Shown: positions 46,104-55,070 of the stretch, in pieces | How the letters are laid out: each line of letters opens with the position of its first letter | How positions within the stretch are numbered: position 1 is the stretch's first letter | NCBI RefSeq assembly: GCF_000760215.1 | Contig: NZ_JNAW01000001.1 | Coordinates: 62,001 to 126,000, forward strand | Length of the DNA: 64,000 bases | DNA from: Prochlorococcus sp. MIT 0603 | GTDB lineage: Bacteria; Cyanobacteriota; Cyanobacteriia; PCC-6307; Cyanobiaceae | Direction: 5' to 3' | Program-made: the position numbers and the translations under genes | Notes under the pieces: model-generated | Databases searched by the model: none | Told to the model about the DNA's origin: nothing | The model's input: only the letters and a program-made list of their open reading frames with translations

Positions 46104-46505
46104 TTAATCTTGTATGTAAGGCTTCCCATGGATTAGGCAATACTCAGCCTTTTGTAGTTCTCTGCCAAGATAAAGAGCATGATCAAGCTTGGAAAGTGGT
46201 AATGGTCCCTCCCCTTCAGTTATTTTAATTCCCAGTTCTTTTGCGGTTTTCCCTTTAAATATTTGAACAGGGTATCTTTCGTTCCCATTACTGCAGCTAA
46301 TTACTTTTCCAGTTGTGGGGTCTGTTGCTCTTCCTGTGTCATCAATATTATTGCTGAAATGCTTAACTACTAATTCCTTTGTTTTTTCGTCTACGATGAT
46401 TAAAAAATACCCATTTGGATCGAGTGCAATATTCCTTCCAGAATATTTTTCGTCGATATCTTTGATCAGTTTTTCTGTATTTGTTTTGGAAAACTTTGTG
46501 CCCAT
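46104..46505 (-). CDS. DUF4346-like protein
   Basis: The 133-residue soluble protein has IALDPNGYFLIIVD near residue 28, then KELVVKHFSNN and DHALYLGRELQKAEYCLIHG at the end. I place it in the DUF4346 family with moderate confidence; that domain is of unknown function. It lies upstream of petL on the same strand, with 74 bases in between. Confidence 0.72.
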   Translation of the reverse strand: MGTKFSKTNTEKLIKDIDEKYSGRNIALDPNGYFLIIVDEKTKELVVKHFSNNIDDTGRATDPTTGKVISCSNGNERYPVQIFKGKTAKELGIKITEGEGPLPLSKLDHALYLGRELQKAEYCLIHGKPYIQD

Positions 46506-46707
46506 ATCTTTAAATTACAAATTAGGTCATATTTATACAAGTAAAGCTATCAAAAAGAAATAATTTGATTAAAGCTTATAGGAGGTTAAATATTATTAAG
46601 TATATCTATCAAGATCTTGAAAAATTATTGGCATACGGAATTGTAGAATTGAAGGAAATTAATACTGTCTTTTCATATAAGAACTTATTTTTATTGCAAA
46701 ATCAATC

Positions 46708-46842
46708 ATGAAATTTATAGGCCATTGTCCGAAATGTATTAACTGGTTTTCAATTCAAACTTTTTTACCTTTTATCACTATTAATCCTAAAGAACAATTT
46801 TGTAAATACTGTGGATCAAAGCTTGAGTTGAAAAGATGGTAG
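46708..46842 (+). CDS. 44-residue zinc-ribbon protein
   Basis: The ORF encodes a protein with CPKC near the N-terminus and CKYCGSKLE near the C-terminus, separated by a hydrophobic segment. Two CxxC pairs suggest one zinc site. It has a basic end. Start ATG 46708, stop TAG 46840-46842. No family is recognised; a gap of about 200 bases lies upstream. Confidence 0.5.
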   Translation: MKFIGHCPKCINWFSIQTFLPFITINPKEQFCKYCGSKLELKRW

Positions 46843-46850
46843 GGAAAGAT

Positions 46851-47066
46851 CTATCTTGAAATTATATTTTTAAGAAATATTAGCAAAAGAAAATTTATAA
46901 TAATAAATGAAATGTAAACAATTCTTGGGTTTTTTAACCCTTTTGGAGCTGTAAGTTCAATTCCAAATATACTAAATAATGTTTGCTTATCATCGTTATC
47001 GTAAGATAATAGACCTTTCGTTGAATCGTCTTCTTTTATCTTATCTTGAGTTTTATTATCTTCCAT
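46851..47066 (-). CDS. 71-residue single-span protein, unknown
   Basis: The N-terminal half is acidic and polar; FSIFGIELTAPKGLKNPR then leads into one C-terminal membrane span (IVYISFIIINFLLLIFL). The start is ATG 47066; a frame starting at 47135 overlaps the FemAB-like gene and is not favoured. I do not recognise the family. It follows the FemAB-like gene by 34 bases on the same strand. Confidence 0.62.
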   Translation of the reverse strand: MEDNKTQDKIKEDDSTKGLLSYDNDDKQTLFSIFGIELTAPKGLKNPRIVYISFIIINFLLLIFLKNIISR

Positions 47067-47100
47067 AGACTTGATATTTTTAACATTATAAATCCAACTA

Positions 47101-48261
47101 TTAATGCTTAAAGGGAAGTTCATTATTTGATGCAATTATTGATTCTTTCATTAGTTGATTGGCTTCTGGTAATAATGAGTTCATTATACTATCTAATCTT
47201 TTGTCATACCACCTATGTAGACTAAATCTTTGAGAAGCCTGGAAACCTCTCCTGAATTTATGATTCCCTCCTGCGCCTGGATCAAATCTTTTGATACCTT
47301 TTTCTATTGCCCATGAAATAGGAGAGTAGTAGCAAAGCTCAAAATGAAGATTCTGAATCTCTTCTTTGCATCCCCAATACCTTCCCCATAATATTGTCCA
47401 ATCAGTTATACATAGAGACATTGCAATAGGCTTCTTAGGATCATCTTTATAAGCATTGAATAATACTACTTTGCTTTTTAAATCGTTATCGGATAATTCT
47501 TCAAAGAATTTGCTTGTTAAATATTTACTTCCCCATTCCCCCCACTTTAAACAATGATTCGCGTAAAAGTTGTGCATAATCCTCATCGTTTTTAAATCAA
47601 TTTCTTTCCCATTCAAAACGGATATTTTAATATTATTATTTTTTATCGATTTTCTTTCTCTCTTAATATTTCTTCTTTGGTTGGAGTTGAACCTGGCTAG
47701 GTAATCATCAAAACTTTTTTCTCCTATTGATTTCCACTCGGTTTGAGTATTTATCCAACAAGACCACTCTGCTACTTCCCCATACTCCATCCATCGTTGG
47801 TCTACATATAGAAAGTTGCAGCTTAAGATTCCGTTTTTCTCTGCAAATTTATCTATATTTTCCATAATGATTTTAGTGATTTCTTTTTTATCTTTGTCAT
47901 CTGCAATGAAAAATCTATAACCTTCTATAGGACTTAATGGGCTCATACCTATTAGCTTGGGATAATATTTCAAGCCAAGTTGGGCCGATAACCTTACAAT
48001 CGACTGGTCAAAAATAAATTCTCCATAGCTGTGATTTTTTAAATAAAGGGGTGCTAAAGCTATTAATTTACCTTTTTCCCAGAGTGTTAAATGTAATGGA
48101 ATCCACCCATATTTTGCTGAGATGCTATCAGATTTTTCTAATGCATGAAGCCATTTCCATTGATAAAAAGGAATTATGTCTTTACCTAAAATACCATCCC
48201 ATTGTTGTTCTGAAACTTCTTCAATTGAGTGATGCCAGGATGGAGTTATTAGTGATTTCAA
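47101..48261 (-). CDS. FemAB-like acyltransferase (GNAT fold)
   Basis: The 386-residue protein has the COG3146/DUF482 build: a GNAT-like core with YLARFNSNQRRNIKRERK, RYWGCKEEIQNLHFELCYY and FDPGAGGNHKFRRGF. The family is related to FemAB peptidoglycan amino-acid transferases, but the substrate is not known. The start overlaps the RibD-like gene end by four bases, so both are probably translated together. Confidence 0.85.
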   Translation of the reverse strand: MKSLITPSWHHSIEEVSEQQWDGILGKDIIPFYQWKWLHALEKSDSISAKYGWIPLHLTLWEKGKLIALAPLYLKNHSYGEFIFDQSIVRLSAQLGLKYYPKLIGMSPLSPIEGYRFFIADDKDKKEITKIIMENIDKFAEKNGILSCNFLYVDQRWMEYGEVAEWSCWINTQTEWKSIGEKSFDDYLARFNSNQRRNIKRERKSIKNNNIKISVLNGKEIDLKTMRIMHNFYANHCLKWGEWGSKYLTSKFFEELSDNDLKSKVVLFNAYKDDPKKPIAMSLCITDWTILWGRYWGCKEEIQNLHFELCYYSPISWAIEKGIKRFDPGAGGNHKFRRGFQASQRFSLHRWYDKRLDSIMNSLLPEANQLMKESIIASNNELPFKH

Positions 48262-48929
48262 AATCTATTTCTTATGTATGAAAGCATGACTTCATTTGCT
48301 CCTAGATCCTTTATGTCTTTTAATTTCCATGCTTCAGCTTGTGTTAATTGCACAGGTAAGTTATTTATTGCTGTATGGGTCCATGTGTATTTACCAGCAA
48401 GAATTTTAGGTGAAAATGTTAGCTGTAATTCATCAATCCTATCCTCTAATAATAAAGATGAAATTAGTTTCATTCCACCTAGTAAAACTATTTTTGAAAT
48501 ACCTTCATTATAGATTTTATTCAAAGTTTGCGTCCACTTTTCTTCCATAATTAAATGCCGATCAAAACCTGATTGTATTAATCTGTGATTTTTGTTGGGA
48601 GTTAATATCCATTTGGATATTGGTTGTTTAAAGAAAGCCCAATCTTCAGAAAATGCTGCTTTTTGGCTGACTATTATAGAAATTGGTTGCGAAGAACGTT
48701 TCTCATGACCCCTTTGATTGATTAATTTTTGATTGTGAATCAAGCATGTACTTTCATGTGCGTTTAGGGTCCCACTTCCCATTAACGTCGCATCACTCCA
48801 GCTTAAGGCCTTTTCTAAAGCTTCTCTATCCCCCTTGCCTCCTATATTGGCTTTGCCGCCTGAGGAAAGAGCAATCCTTCCGTCTAAGCTCATTGCTAGT
48901 ACTAGACGAACTGTAGGCAAGTAGAGCAA
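48258..48929 (-). CDS. RibD-C (dihydrofolate-reductase-like) reductase
   Basis: The 223-residue protein has the RibD C-terminal fold: VRLVLAMSLDGRIA at the start, then a GSGTLNAH segment and KIVLLGGMKLISSLL. It lacks the deaminase half of bacterial RibD. Such stand-alone reductases may act in riboflavin or another pterin-like pathway. It lies between the PTPS-like gene upstream and the FemAB-like gene downstream. Confidence 0.85.
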   Translation of the reverse strand: MLYLPTVRLVLAMSLDGRIALSSGGKANIGGKGDREALEKALSWSDATLMGSGTLNAHESTCLIHNQKLINQRGHEKRSSQPISIIVSQKAAFSEDWAFFKQPISKWILTPNKNHRLIQSGFDRHLIMEEKWTQTLNKIYNEGISKIVLLGGMKLISSLLLEDRIDELQLTFSPKILAGKYTWTHTAINNLPVQLTQAEAWKLKDIKDLGANEVMLSYIRNRF

Positions 48930-48932
48930 TCT

Positions 48933-49835
48933 TTAAATAGAAGTATCTTTCTTAATCAAGTTACTTGAGTCAGAATAAATCTCTGCAGCATTGTTCGGGC
49001 TTTCTTGTAGACGAACTTTATGAAGGCTTGCACCGATTTCTTGAATTGGATATTTTAATTTATCTGATATATGAAGAGCAATATTTTCTGCTGTAGGAAC
49101 ACAATTGGAGAAGTGTTTGATGTCTTTATTTAAGAAAGTATGATCAAAAGGCTCTACAACTAAATCTTCAACTAATTGTTGAAGTGATCCAAGATCACAA
49201 ATCATTCCTGTTCTAGAATTAATATTTCCTTTTACAGTTATTTCAACAAGATAGTTATGACCATGACCATTGGTTCTCGCACATTTCCCATATATTGCTT
49301 CATTTTCCGCTTGAGATAGCTCTTCCCTTGCCAATCTATGGGCTGCCGCAAAGTGACTTTTAATTGTTATGTAAGCTTCCATATTATTGCCTAAATAATC
49401 GGCCCAGAGATTTTGATTTTCATATAATCTTAGCGATTTTAGTGGTATGTCAGATTCTAACCTGGACCATATCACACGTGTTAAAGCCTCTGTTGTAGGT
49501 AGGCAGCCGTTAGCTTTGGATATGTCAAATTCTGGCCATGTTTCATTAAGGAATCGAAAGTCCAGTTGATTAGTGACTTTCTCTTTAATTGCGTGCTTTA
49601 TTTCTGAAAGATTTAAAACCATTCCATCTGCATTTAATGTTCCTTCCATTGAGACAATTAATTCGTAATTGTGACCATGGCCAGGAGCGATTGCACATGC
49701 ACCAAAGTGTTTTGAATTATCATCAGTTGATAACTCTGGCAGCCAATATCGATGACTTGCACTAAATAATGCTCGCCTTGTGATCACACAGGTCCGTCCT
49801 TGCCCGTGTTTGTGCTCAGATGTGATTGTATTCAT
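48933..49835 (-). CDS. tandem 6-pyruvoyl-tetrahydropterin synthase/QueD protein
   Basis: The chain (about 300 residues) holds two PTPS/QueD domains. Domain one has SASHRYW, HFGACAIAPGHGHNYEL and YENQN; domain two has AAAHRLA, YGKCARTNGHGHNYLVEI and LQESPNN. Both keep the zinc histidines (AHR/SHR and GHGHN), a Cys a few residues before, and the C-terminal Glu. The product could be a pterin or a queuosine intermediate. The start is ATG 49835 (MNTITSEHK); an upstream ATG at 49859 is possible. It is divergent from aroK and heads a four-gene minus run. Confidence 0.9.
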   Translation of the reverse strand: MNTITSEHKHGQGRTCVITRRALFSASHRYWLPELSTDDNSKHFGACAIAPGHGHNYELIVSMEGTLNADGMVLNLSEIKHAIKEKVTNQLDFRFLNETWPEFDISKANGCLPTTEALTRVIWSRLESDIPLKSLRLYENQNLWADYLGNNMEAYITIKSHFAAAHRLAREELSQAENEAIYGKCARTNGHGHNYLVEITVKGNINSRTGMICDLGSLQQLVEDLVVEPFDHTFLNKDIKHFSNCVPTAENIALHISDKLKYPIQEIGASLHKVRLQESPNNAAEIYSDSSNLIKKDTSI

Positions 49836-49888
49836 AGTATTTTCAATCACTGGCACCATTTTAATTTGTTCTACGTTTTTTTGTTTGT

Positions 49889-50467
49889 ATGACCAATTTG
49901 AACACTGTGAACTCGTTACGCAACATATTAGGAGGTCGTAATCTTTATCTTGTAGGAATTATGGGTTCAGGCAAGTCCAGCACAGGTCCACATCTTGCAA
50001 AAGCTCTGGAATATAAATTTGTTGATCAGGATAAATTGATTGAGGAAGTTGCAAAATTATCTATTCCTGAAATTTTTGATCAAGACGGTGAAAGTGGTTT
50101 TAGAGAGCTTGAAGCTCAAGTTTTAAAAGAAATTGGCAAGAGACATTCATTAGTTGTTGCCACAGGAGGAGGGGTCGTTTTACGAAGTCACAATTGGGGT
50201 ATTCTTCATCAAGGGATAGTTATTTGGATCTCTCCATCACGGGATCGTCTTATTGCAAGGTTGGAATCTGATCAAACCAAGCGACCTTTGCTTACAAATA
50301 GAGATCCTATAGCTGCGCTTGACTCGTTAATAAAGGAACGCCAACCTTTTTATGCTGAATCTGATTTGTACATATCCGTAGCCAACGAAACCGCTGAAGA
50401 AGTTGCTTTGGATATTTGTAATAAGTTACCTGCAATACTTACTAGCCCGGAGGAGTTAGACGTATAG
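49889..50467 (+). CDS. aroK: shikimate kinase
   Basis: The kinase adds phosphate to shikimate in aromatic amino acid synthesis. The 192 residues have Walker A GIMGSGKSS (about 23-31), the shikimate-site DQDKLIEE and ATGGGVVLR, and the lid RDRLIARL. The stop overlaps the end of the convergent crr7 gene by 26 bases. Confidence 0.95.
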   Translation: MTNLNTVNSLRNILGGRNLYLVGIMGSGKSSTGPHLAKALEYKFVDQDKLIEEVAKLSIPEIFDQDGESGFRELEAQVLKEIGKRHSLVVATGGGVVLRSHNWGILHQGIVIWISPSRDRLIARLESDQTKRPLLTNRDPIAALDSLIKERQPFYAESDLYISVANETAEEVALDICNKLPAILTSPEELDV

Positions 50468-50702
50468 CAAACCATTGCACAGTAAATCCAGGCTTAATTT
50501 CCAGATCACATGCAGTATCTAATAATCTTTTGGCAGCTTCTTGCTTAGATGCTTCATTCAGTAAATCTTTTGGTATTGCTTCTAATTTGTTAAGCCAATT
50601 CTCTAGCCATTTTAGTGTTTCTTCGGATGTTAAATATTGCTCATCTTTGTTTGGTTCCATAACTACATAATTTTCATTATCACGTATTAGGGGATTAGAC
50701 AT
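50442..50702 (-). CDS. crr7: chlororespiratory reduction 7 (CRR7) family protein
   Basis: The 86-residue protein has ENYVVMEPNKDEQYLTSEE near the start and LLDTACDLEIKPG and QWFAIRL at the end, matching the CRR7 family. Plant CRR7 is needed for NDH complex accumulation; in cyanobacteria the role is less clear but fits NDH-1 assembly. The 3' end overlaps aroK by 26 bases. The GST gene lies 12 bases upstream, so a shared transcript is likely. Confidence 0.85.
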   Translation of the reverse strand: MSNPLIRDNENYVVMEPNKDEQYLTSEETLKWLENWLNKLEAIPKDLLNEASKQEAAKRLLDTACDLEIKPGFTVQWFAIRLTPPG

Positions 50703-50714
50703 ATTTTCAGTGGT

Positions 50715-51440
50715 TTATAAAGTCGCAGGATCTGTTGCCATAAGCATATCTTCTAGTTGGTCTCTCCACTCAAATAACGTTTCTAATTTTGGATTGTCAT
50801 TGAAACCTGGACAACCTTTGCCATGAAGCTGCTCACCTGATGAGACTGGGAAGCGAAGTAAGGATAATTGAGCGCCTACTGCTATATCAGCAATGCTTAG
50901 GGAATCTCCAATTAACCATTTATTAGATGAAACTAAATTTGATAATTGCTCAAGGTTGTTTAGCAGTTCCTTGCTTTCATCTTGATTGATTACTTCTGCC
51001 ACCCCACTGATTAACTCACAAGGAAGTTTGTTTACAAACTCTTTAAATGGTTTTGGAAAATCTTCAGGTAAAAGGGCTACTCGAAGAGATGAGTCTAATG
51101 CAGCTGCTTTGATTAATTCTCTTCGTACAGATTTGGCCAACCTAGTATCTGCCCAATCTTCAATTAGATGAGACATCGCCAATTCTTCAGTGTGAGAAGG
51201 TAATAGTTGAGGATCCTTTGTGATAGTTTCTAGATATTTAATAATTGCACTAGAGTCAGAAAGAATTGTTTCACCATCTTTTAAAACTGGAACTTGCCTT
51301 TGTCCAGAAACTTTGAAAACATCCACTTGTCCTATGCCTGGAGAGATTTCAACGGTTCTGTAGCTTAGTTGCTTGGCATTTAGAACCATTCGCACTTTCA
51401 GGCAAAAGGGGGAATGCTGAAACTGATAGAGTTCTAACAT
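50715..51440 (-). CDS. glutathione S-transferase-like protein
   Basis: The 241-residue protein has a thioredoxin-like N-terminal domain (LYQFQHSPFCLKVRMVL, GQRQVPVL, DSSAIIKYLE) and a helical C-terminal domain with LIGDSLSIADIAVGAQLS. The HSPFC motif suggests a Ser or Cys as catalytic residue. The substrate is not known. It is divergent from the DUF751 gene at 51500. Confidence 0.9.
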   Translation of the reverse strand: MLELYQFQHSPFCLKVRMVLNAKQLSYRTVEISPGIGQVDVFKVSGQRQVPVLKDGETILSDSSAIIKYLETITKDPQLLPSHTEELAMSHLIEDWADTRLAKSVRRELIKAAALDSSLRVALLPEDFPKPFKEFVNKLPCELISGVAEVINQDESKELLNNLEQLSNLVSSNKWLIGDSLSIADIAVGAQLSLLRFPVSSGEQLHGKGCPGFNDNPKLETLFEWRDQLEDMLMATDPATL

Positions 51441-51499
51441 GAAGATTTAGAGTCAAAGATGGTAAGACTGGCTATTAAGGATATGAAAGAGTAATAGCA

Positions 51500-51706
51500 A
51501 TGGGCGAGTTTTTTTCGAATGTTTCTAGATATCCCAAATATCTCATAACAATTGTTCTTGGTGTCTTTGCTGCTTCTTTTGGTCCATTAGTTAGTAGGAG
51601 CAAGAACCCTATTACAGCGGTAGCTCTTATAGGGGCTTTAATCAGTGGTTTGCTTACTTTGTCTTTTATTGTCAGGGGTATGGTGCTTCCGTCATCTTTA
51701 CATTAG
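51500..51706 (+). CDS. DUF751 small membrane protein
   Basis: The 68-residue protein has two membrane spans: [18 protein letters not shown], then [20 protein letters not shown]. Short N-terminal [11 protein letters not shown] matches DUF751 of cyanobacteria and plastids. The function is unknown. rbfA starts two bases after its stop, so both are on one transcript. Confidence 0.82.
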   Translation: MGEFFSNVSRYPKYLITIVLGVFAASFGPLVSRSKNPITAVALIGALISGLLTLSFIVRGMVLPSSLH

Positions 51707-51708
51707 TT

Positions 51709-52101
51709 ATGGCTCAAAGTCGACGAGTTGAGAAAGTGGCTGCACTCATTCGAAAGGAGATGAGTCAGCTTTTACTAAATGGACTAAGAGATCAGAGAGT
51801 ACACTCCACAATGATTACTATTACTGATGTTGAGGTCTCGGGAGACCTCCAACATTGCAAGATTTTTGTAAGCATTTTTGGTGACCCAGGCAAAATAGAT
51901 GCAGTCTTTTCTGCCTTAGAGGCATCTCAAGTCTTTTTAAAGGGTGAATTGGGCCGAAGATTAGAAATGAGACGAGCTCCTGAAATTATTTTCAAATTAG
52001 ACCGTGGAATGGAAAAAGGTAATTCTGTTCTTGATCTCTTAGGTAAATTAGACGAAGAAAGAAAAACAAAAAATCAGAATATGGTTGAATTTCAAGATTG
52101 A
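51709..52101 (+). CDS. rbfA: ribosome-binding factor A
   Basis: The protein helps mature the 30S subunit. The 130 residues match the KH-type RbfA fold: [18 protein letters not shown] at the start, then [19 protein letters not shown] and [18 protein letters not shown]. The TGA stop overlaps the next gene's TTG start by four bases. Confidence 0.95.
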   Translation: MAQSRRVEKVAALIRKEMSQLLLNGLRDQRVHSTMITITDVEVSGDLQHCKIFVSIFGDPGKIDAVFSALEASQVFLKGELGRRLEMRRAPEIIFKLDRGMEKGNSVLDLLGKLDEERKTKNQNMVEFQD

Positions 52102-53744
52102 TTGTGCCTTCTAATGAATTTGTAAAGCTTCGAGAAAAGGTTGCTGAGATTTTTGTTGTTAGGGCAAGTGGTTATCTCCTGGATTCACAGAGACAGTATC
52201 CAGCATGGGAATTATCTAATAGCAAATTGAAAACACTTTTAGAAAATGGGCTTGGAGGTGTCATTTTGTACGGAGGTACTGTTAACGAAATCAAAGAAAG
52301 ATCAAGAAATATACAAAATTGGTCTAAGCACCCAATTTTGATTTCTGCTGATGTGGAAGAAGGGGTAGGTCAGCGTTTTGAGGGAGGATCATTTCTCCCA
52401 CCTCCAATGACCCTTGGCCTGAATTATTTAGAAGACTCTGAAGAATCGCTTCTACTGGCGGAGGAATATGGAAAATGTATAGGTACGCAAGCGCGACGTT
52501 GCGGATTGAATTGGGTATTAGCTCCTGTTTGTGATGTTAATAGTAATCCTTTAAATCCTGTAATCAATATGAGAGCTTGGGGGACAGATCCTTTAACAGT
52601 TGCTGCTCTTGTATGTGCTTTTAACAAAGGTTTAAGCTCCCAAGGGGTAATGGGTTGTGCAAAACATTTTCCAGGCCATGGGGATACCAAAGTCGATTCA
52701 CACCTGGAATTACCCCTGCTTGATCACGACTTTTCACGTTTGGAGGAAATAGAACTCGTTCCTTTTAAGGCGTTGATAGATCAAGGGATTAATAGCGTAA
52801 TGACTGCACATGTTTTGTTCAGAAATATAGATCCCACGAATTTGGCAACTTTTTCAAAAATGATTGTCACTAATCTACTCAGGCAAAAACTTGGGTTTAA
52901 TGGTTTGATTGTTACCGACGCTTTGATTATGAGAGCAATTAGTGAGAGCGTTAGCTGCGCCGAGTCAGCAGTCATGGCTTTTGAAGCAGGCGCTGATTTA
53001 ATCCTTATGCCTGAAGATCCTTTTCAAGCAATTGACTCAATCGTTGAGTCAATAATGGATGGGAAAGTACCCATTTCAAGGCTTGAAGAATCATTACAGC
53101 GGAGAAGAAGAGCTATGTCTAACTTAACAACAAACTTTGCCTCGTCTGAGAAGGAAGCGGAATGCAATGACGTACTAATATTTGAGCAGCCAGAGGATCA
53201 TTCCTTAGTGAAGAGACTAATTGATATTTCTGTACAGATTAACAAACCTTCCCATATGCAAATTTCTGGAGATTTGATAAACCTAATTACCGTGGATACT
53301 GTATTGCCTTGCCCATATTTCAATAACTCGTCTCCCGCCTTGTTGATTCCTCAGGAATATGGTTGTAAAACTATTCTCTGTCATCCCTTTGGCGTGTCCC
53401 CATGGCAGGATAATGATTTGGAGCCATTGGCTTTAGAGCGTTTGGGGCAAGGTCCTTTTCTTCTTCAATTATTTGTACGAGGGAATCCTTTCAGAGGTAA
53501 TCAAGATATAAATGAACGATGGATCGCCGCTGTCGAACAATTGCAACGTAATGAGTTGCTTTCAGCAGTTGTAGTTTATGGAAGCTTTTACTTTTGGAAA
53601 GAGTTACATCAAGTTCTAACCCCTTCGATACCTCTTGCTTATAGTCCTGGACAGATGCGACAAGCACAATTGAAGATTCTTCAGTCTCTCTTTAAAACTT
53701 CTGGGCATGACCTTATAGATAAAAATGTAGAGTTCACTAATTAA
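52098..53744 (+). CDS. nagZ: family 3 glycoside hydrolase (NagZ-like)
   Basis: The 548-residue protein has the NagZ signature [14 protein letters not shown] near residue 200, with the His acting as acid/base, and the nucleophile segment [11 protein letters not shown] with Asp. NagZ removes GlcNAc from anhydro-muropeptides in the cytoplasm. The C-terminal domain is longer than in E. coli NagZ. No signal peptide is seen. Its TTG start overlaps rbfA. The anmK gene at 27405 would use its product. Confidence 0.87.
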   Translation: MIVPSNEFVKLREKVAEIFVVRASGYLLDSQRQYPAWELSNSKLKTLLENGLGGVILYGGTVNEIKERSRNIQNWSKHPILISADVEEGVGQRFEGGSFLPPPMTLGLNYLEDSEESLLLAEEYGKCIGTQARRCGLNWVLAPVCDVNSNPLNPVINMRAWGTDPLTVAALVCAFNKGLSSQGVMGCAKHFPGHGDTKVDSHLELPLLDHDFSRLEEIELVPFKALIDQGINSVMTAHVLFRNIDPTNLATFSKMIVTNLLRQKLGFNGLIVTDALIMRAISESVSCAESAVMAFEAGADLILMPEDPFQAIDSIVESIMDGKVPISRLEESLQRRRRAMSNLTTNFASSEKEAECNDVLIFEQPEDHSLVKRLIDISVQINKPSHMQISGDLINLITVDTVLPCPYFNNSSPALLIPQEYGCKTILCHPFGVSPWQDNDLEPLALERLGQGPFLLQLFVRGNPFRGNQDINERWIAAVEQLQRNELLSAVVVYGSFYFWKELHQVLTPSIPLAYSPGQMRQAQLKILQSLFKTSGHDLIDKNVEFTN

Positions 53745-53779
53745 ATCAGACTCAAATGAAGCTATCTTTTTGACAAGCT

Positions 53780-54583
53780 ATGATTTCCGAGCTCAGTTTC
53801 CCTTTAAGTGGAAAAACTATTGTTTTGACACGCTCTCAGAACCAGCAAGCTGAAGCTCGAACTTTGTTTGAGAGTAGAGGTGCTAAGGTCTTAGACCTGC
53901 CAGCTTTAGTAATTGGTCCTCCAGACAAATGGGAACCTTTAGATCATGCTTTGTTAGAAATAGAAGGATTTCATTGGATAATTTTTTCAAGTATTAATGG
54001 TGTGAAAGGAGTAGAGCAAAGATTGAAATTGATTGGTAAGTCTCTTTCAAGCGTGTCAAAAGGTTTGAAGATAGCCGTTATTGGAAAGAAGACTGCTCAG
54101 TATCTAAAAACTTTTGGTGTTATTCCTGATTTTGTACCGCCACAATTTGTAGCGGATAGTTTAATTGATCATTTCCCTGTTTCAGTAGAGGGATTAAGGA
54201 TTTTGATACCAAGAGTTCAAAGTGGAGGTAGAAATATTTTGGCAGAAGCTCTGTGTAAATTAGGGGGACTTGTTGTTCAAGTTCCAGCATATGAATCTAA
54301 GTGTCCAAAAGATATTCCTAGTGAAACTGTTATAGCATTAGAAAATGCAAAAGTTGATGCAATTGTATTTACCAGTGCTAAAACAGCTATTAATACCTCG
54401 AAATTGTTGCTTAGTATTTTTGGAGATCAATGGAAGAAAATAATTTTAGATGTGAATATTATTTCTATAGGTCCTCAGACAACTATTAGCTGTAAAAAAG
54501 AGTTTGATAAGGTAGATCAGCAAGCAAAGCAATATGACTTAGATGGCTTGATCGAGGCTTGTATTGAATCTTTCAATATATAA
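53780..54583 (+). CDS. hemD: uroporphyrinogen-III synthase
   Basis: The enzyme closes the tetrapyrrole ring for haem and chlorophyll. The 267 residues begin with the usual GKTIVLTRSQNQ and contain IIFSSINGVKGVEQ and IVFTSAKTAINT. The family is poorly conserved, but both domain halves and length fit. It follows the NagZ-like gene by 35 bases. Confidence 0.92.
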   Translation: MISELSFPLSGKTIVLTRSQNQQAEARTLFESRGAKVLDLPALVIGPPDKWEPLDHALLEIEGFHWIIFSSINGVKGVEQRLKLIGKSLSSVSKGLKIAVIGKKTAQYLKTFGVIPDFVPPQFVADSLIDHFPVSVEGLRILIPRVQSGGRNILAEALCKLGGLVVQVPAYESKCPKDIPSETVIALENAKVDAIVFTSAKTAINTSKLLLSIFGDQWKKIILDVNIISIGPQTTISCKKEFDKVDQQAKQYDLDGLIEACIESFNI

Positions 54584-54609
54584 TTTCAATAATATAAGGG
54601 ACCTTACTG

Positions 54610-55068
54610 TTAATTACCATAACCACTTTCAACAAGCTTTGTAAAATTGTTCAGGTTATTTTGAAGTTCATTTGTGACTAACTTTCCAAGAATATCTTCT
54701 TTCATAAATCTAGCCAGACCCTTAGGTAATTCGTATGAGATTTTTAAGTTAACAATTGTACAACTTTGATTTTCTTCGAAAAATGTAACACAACCTTTTG
54801 TAGGTAAGCCTCCAATTGATGACCATTTAAGTCTTTCTTTTTCAACTCTTTCATTGATTTGTGCTTTCCATTTAAAGCGAAAGCCATTTGCAGCTAATGT
54901 CCATTCTGTAAGATCTGGGAGAGTTTTTGTCTCGTCATCAATTGTTTTAACTGATTCTATCCATGTCATCCATAAAGGCATTGCATCTAGGTCACTCCAA
55001 ACGTTCCATACCTTTTCGACAGGAGCATTGATTGTGCTAATTACTTTATGTTCAAGCCATTGACCCAT
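54610..55068 (-). CDS. SRPBCC (polyketide cyclase/START-like) protein
   Basis: The 152-residue protein has a START-like fold: APVEKVWNVWSDLDAMPLWM, then KTLPDLTEWTL, and KISYELPKGLARFM. Such proteins bind lipids or other hydrophobic ligands. It begins two bases after the crtQ stop, so it is translated from the same mRNA. It may help carotenoid handling, but that is inferred only from position. Confidence 0.85.
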   Translation of the reverse strand: MGQWLEHKVISTINAPVEKVWNVWSDLDAMPLWMTWIESVKTIDDETKTLPDLTEWTLAANGFRFKWKAQINERVEKERLKWSSIGGLPTKGCVTFFEENQSCTIVNLKISYELPKGLARFMKEDILGKLVTNELQNNLNNFTKLVESGYGN

Positions 55069-55070
55069 AT

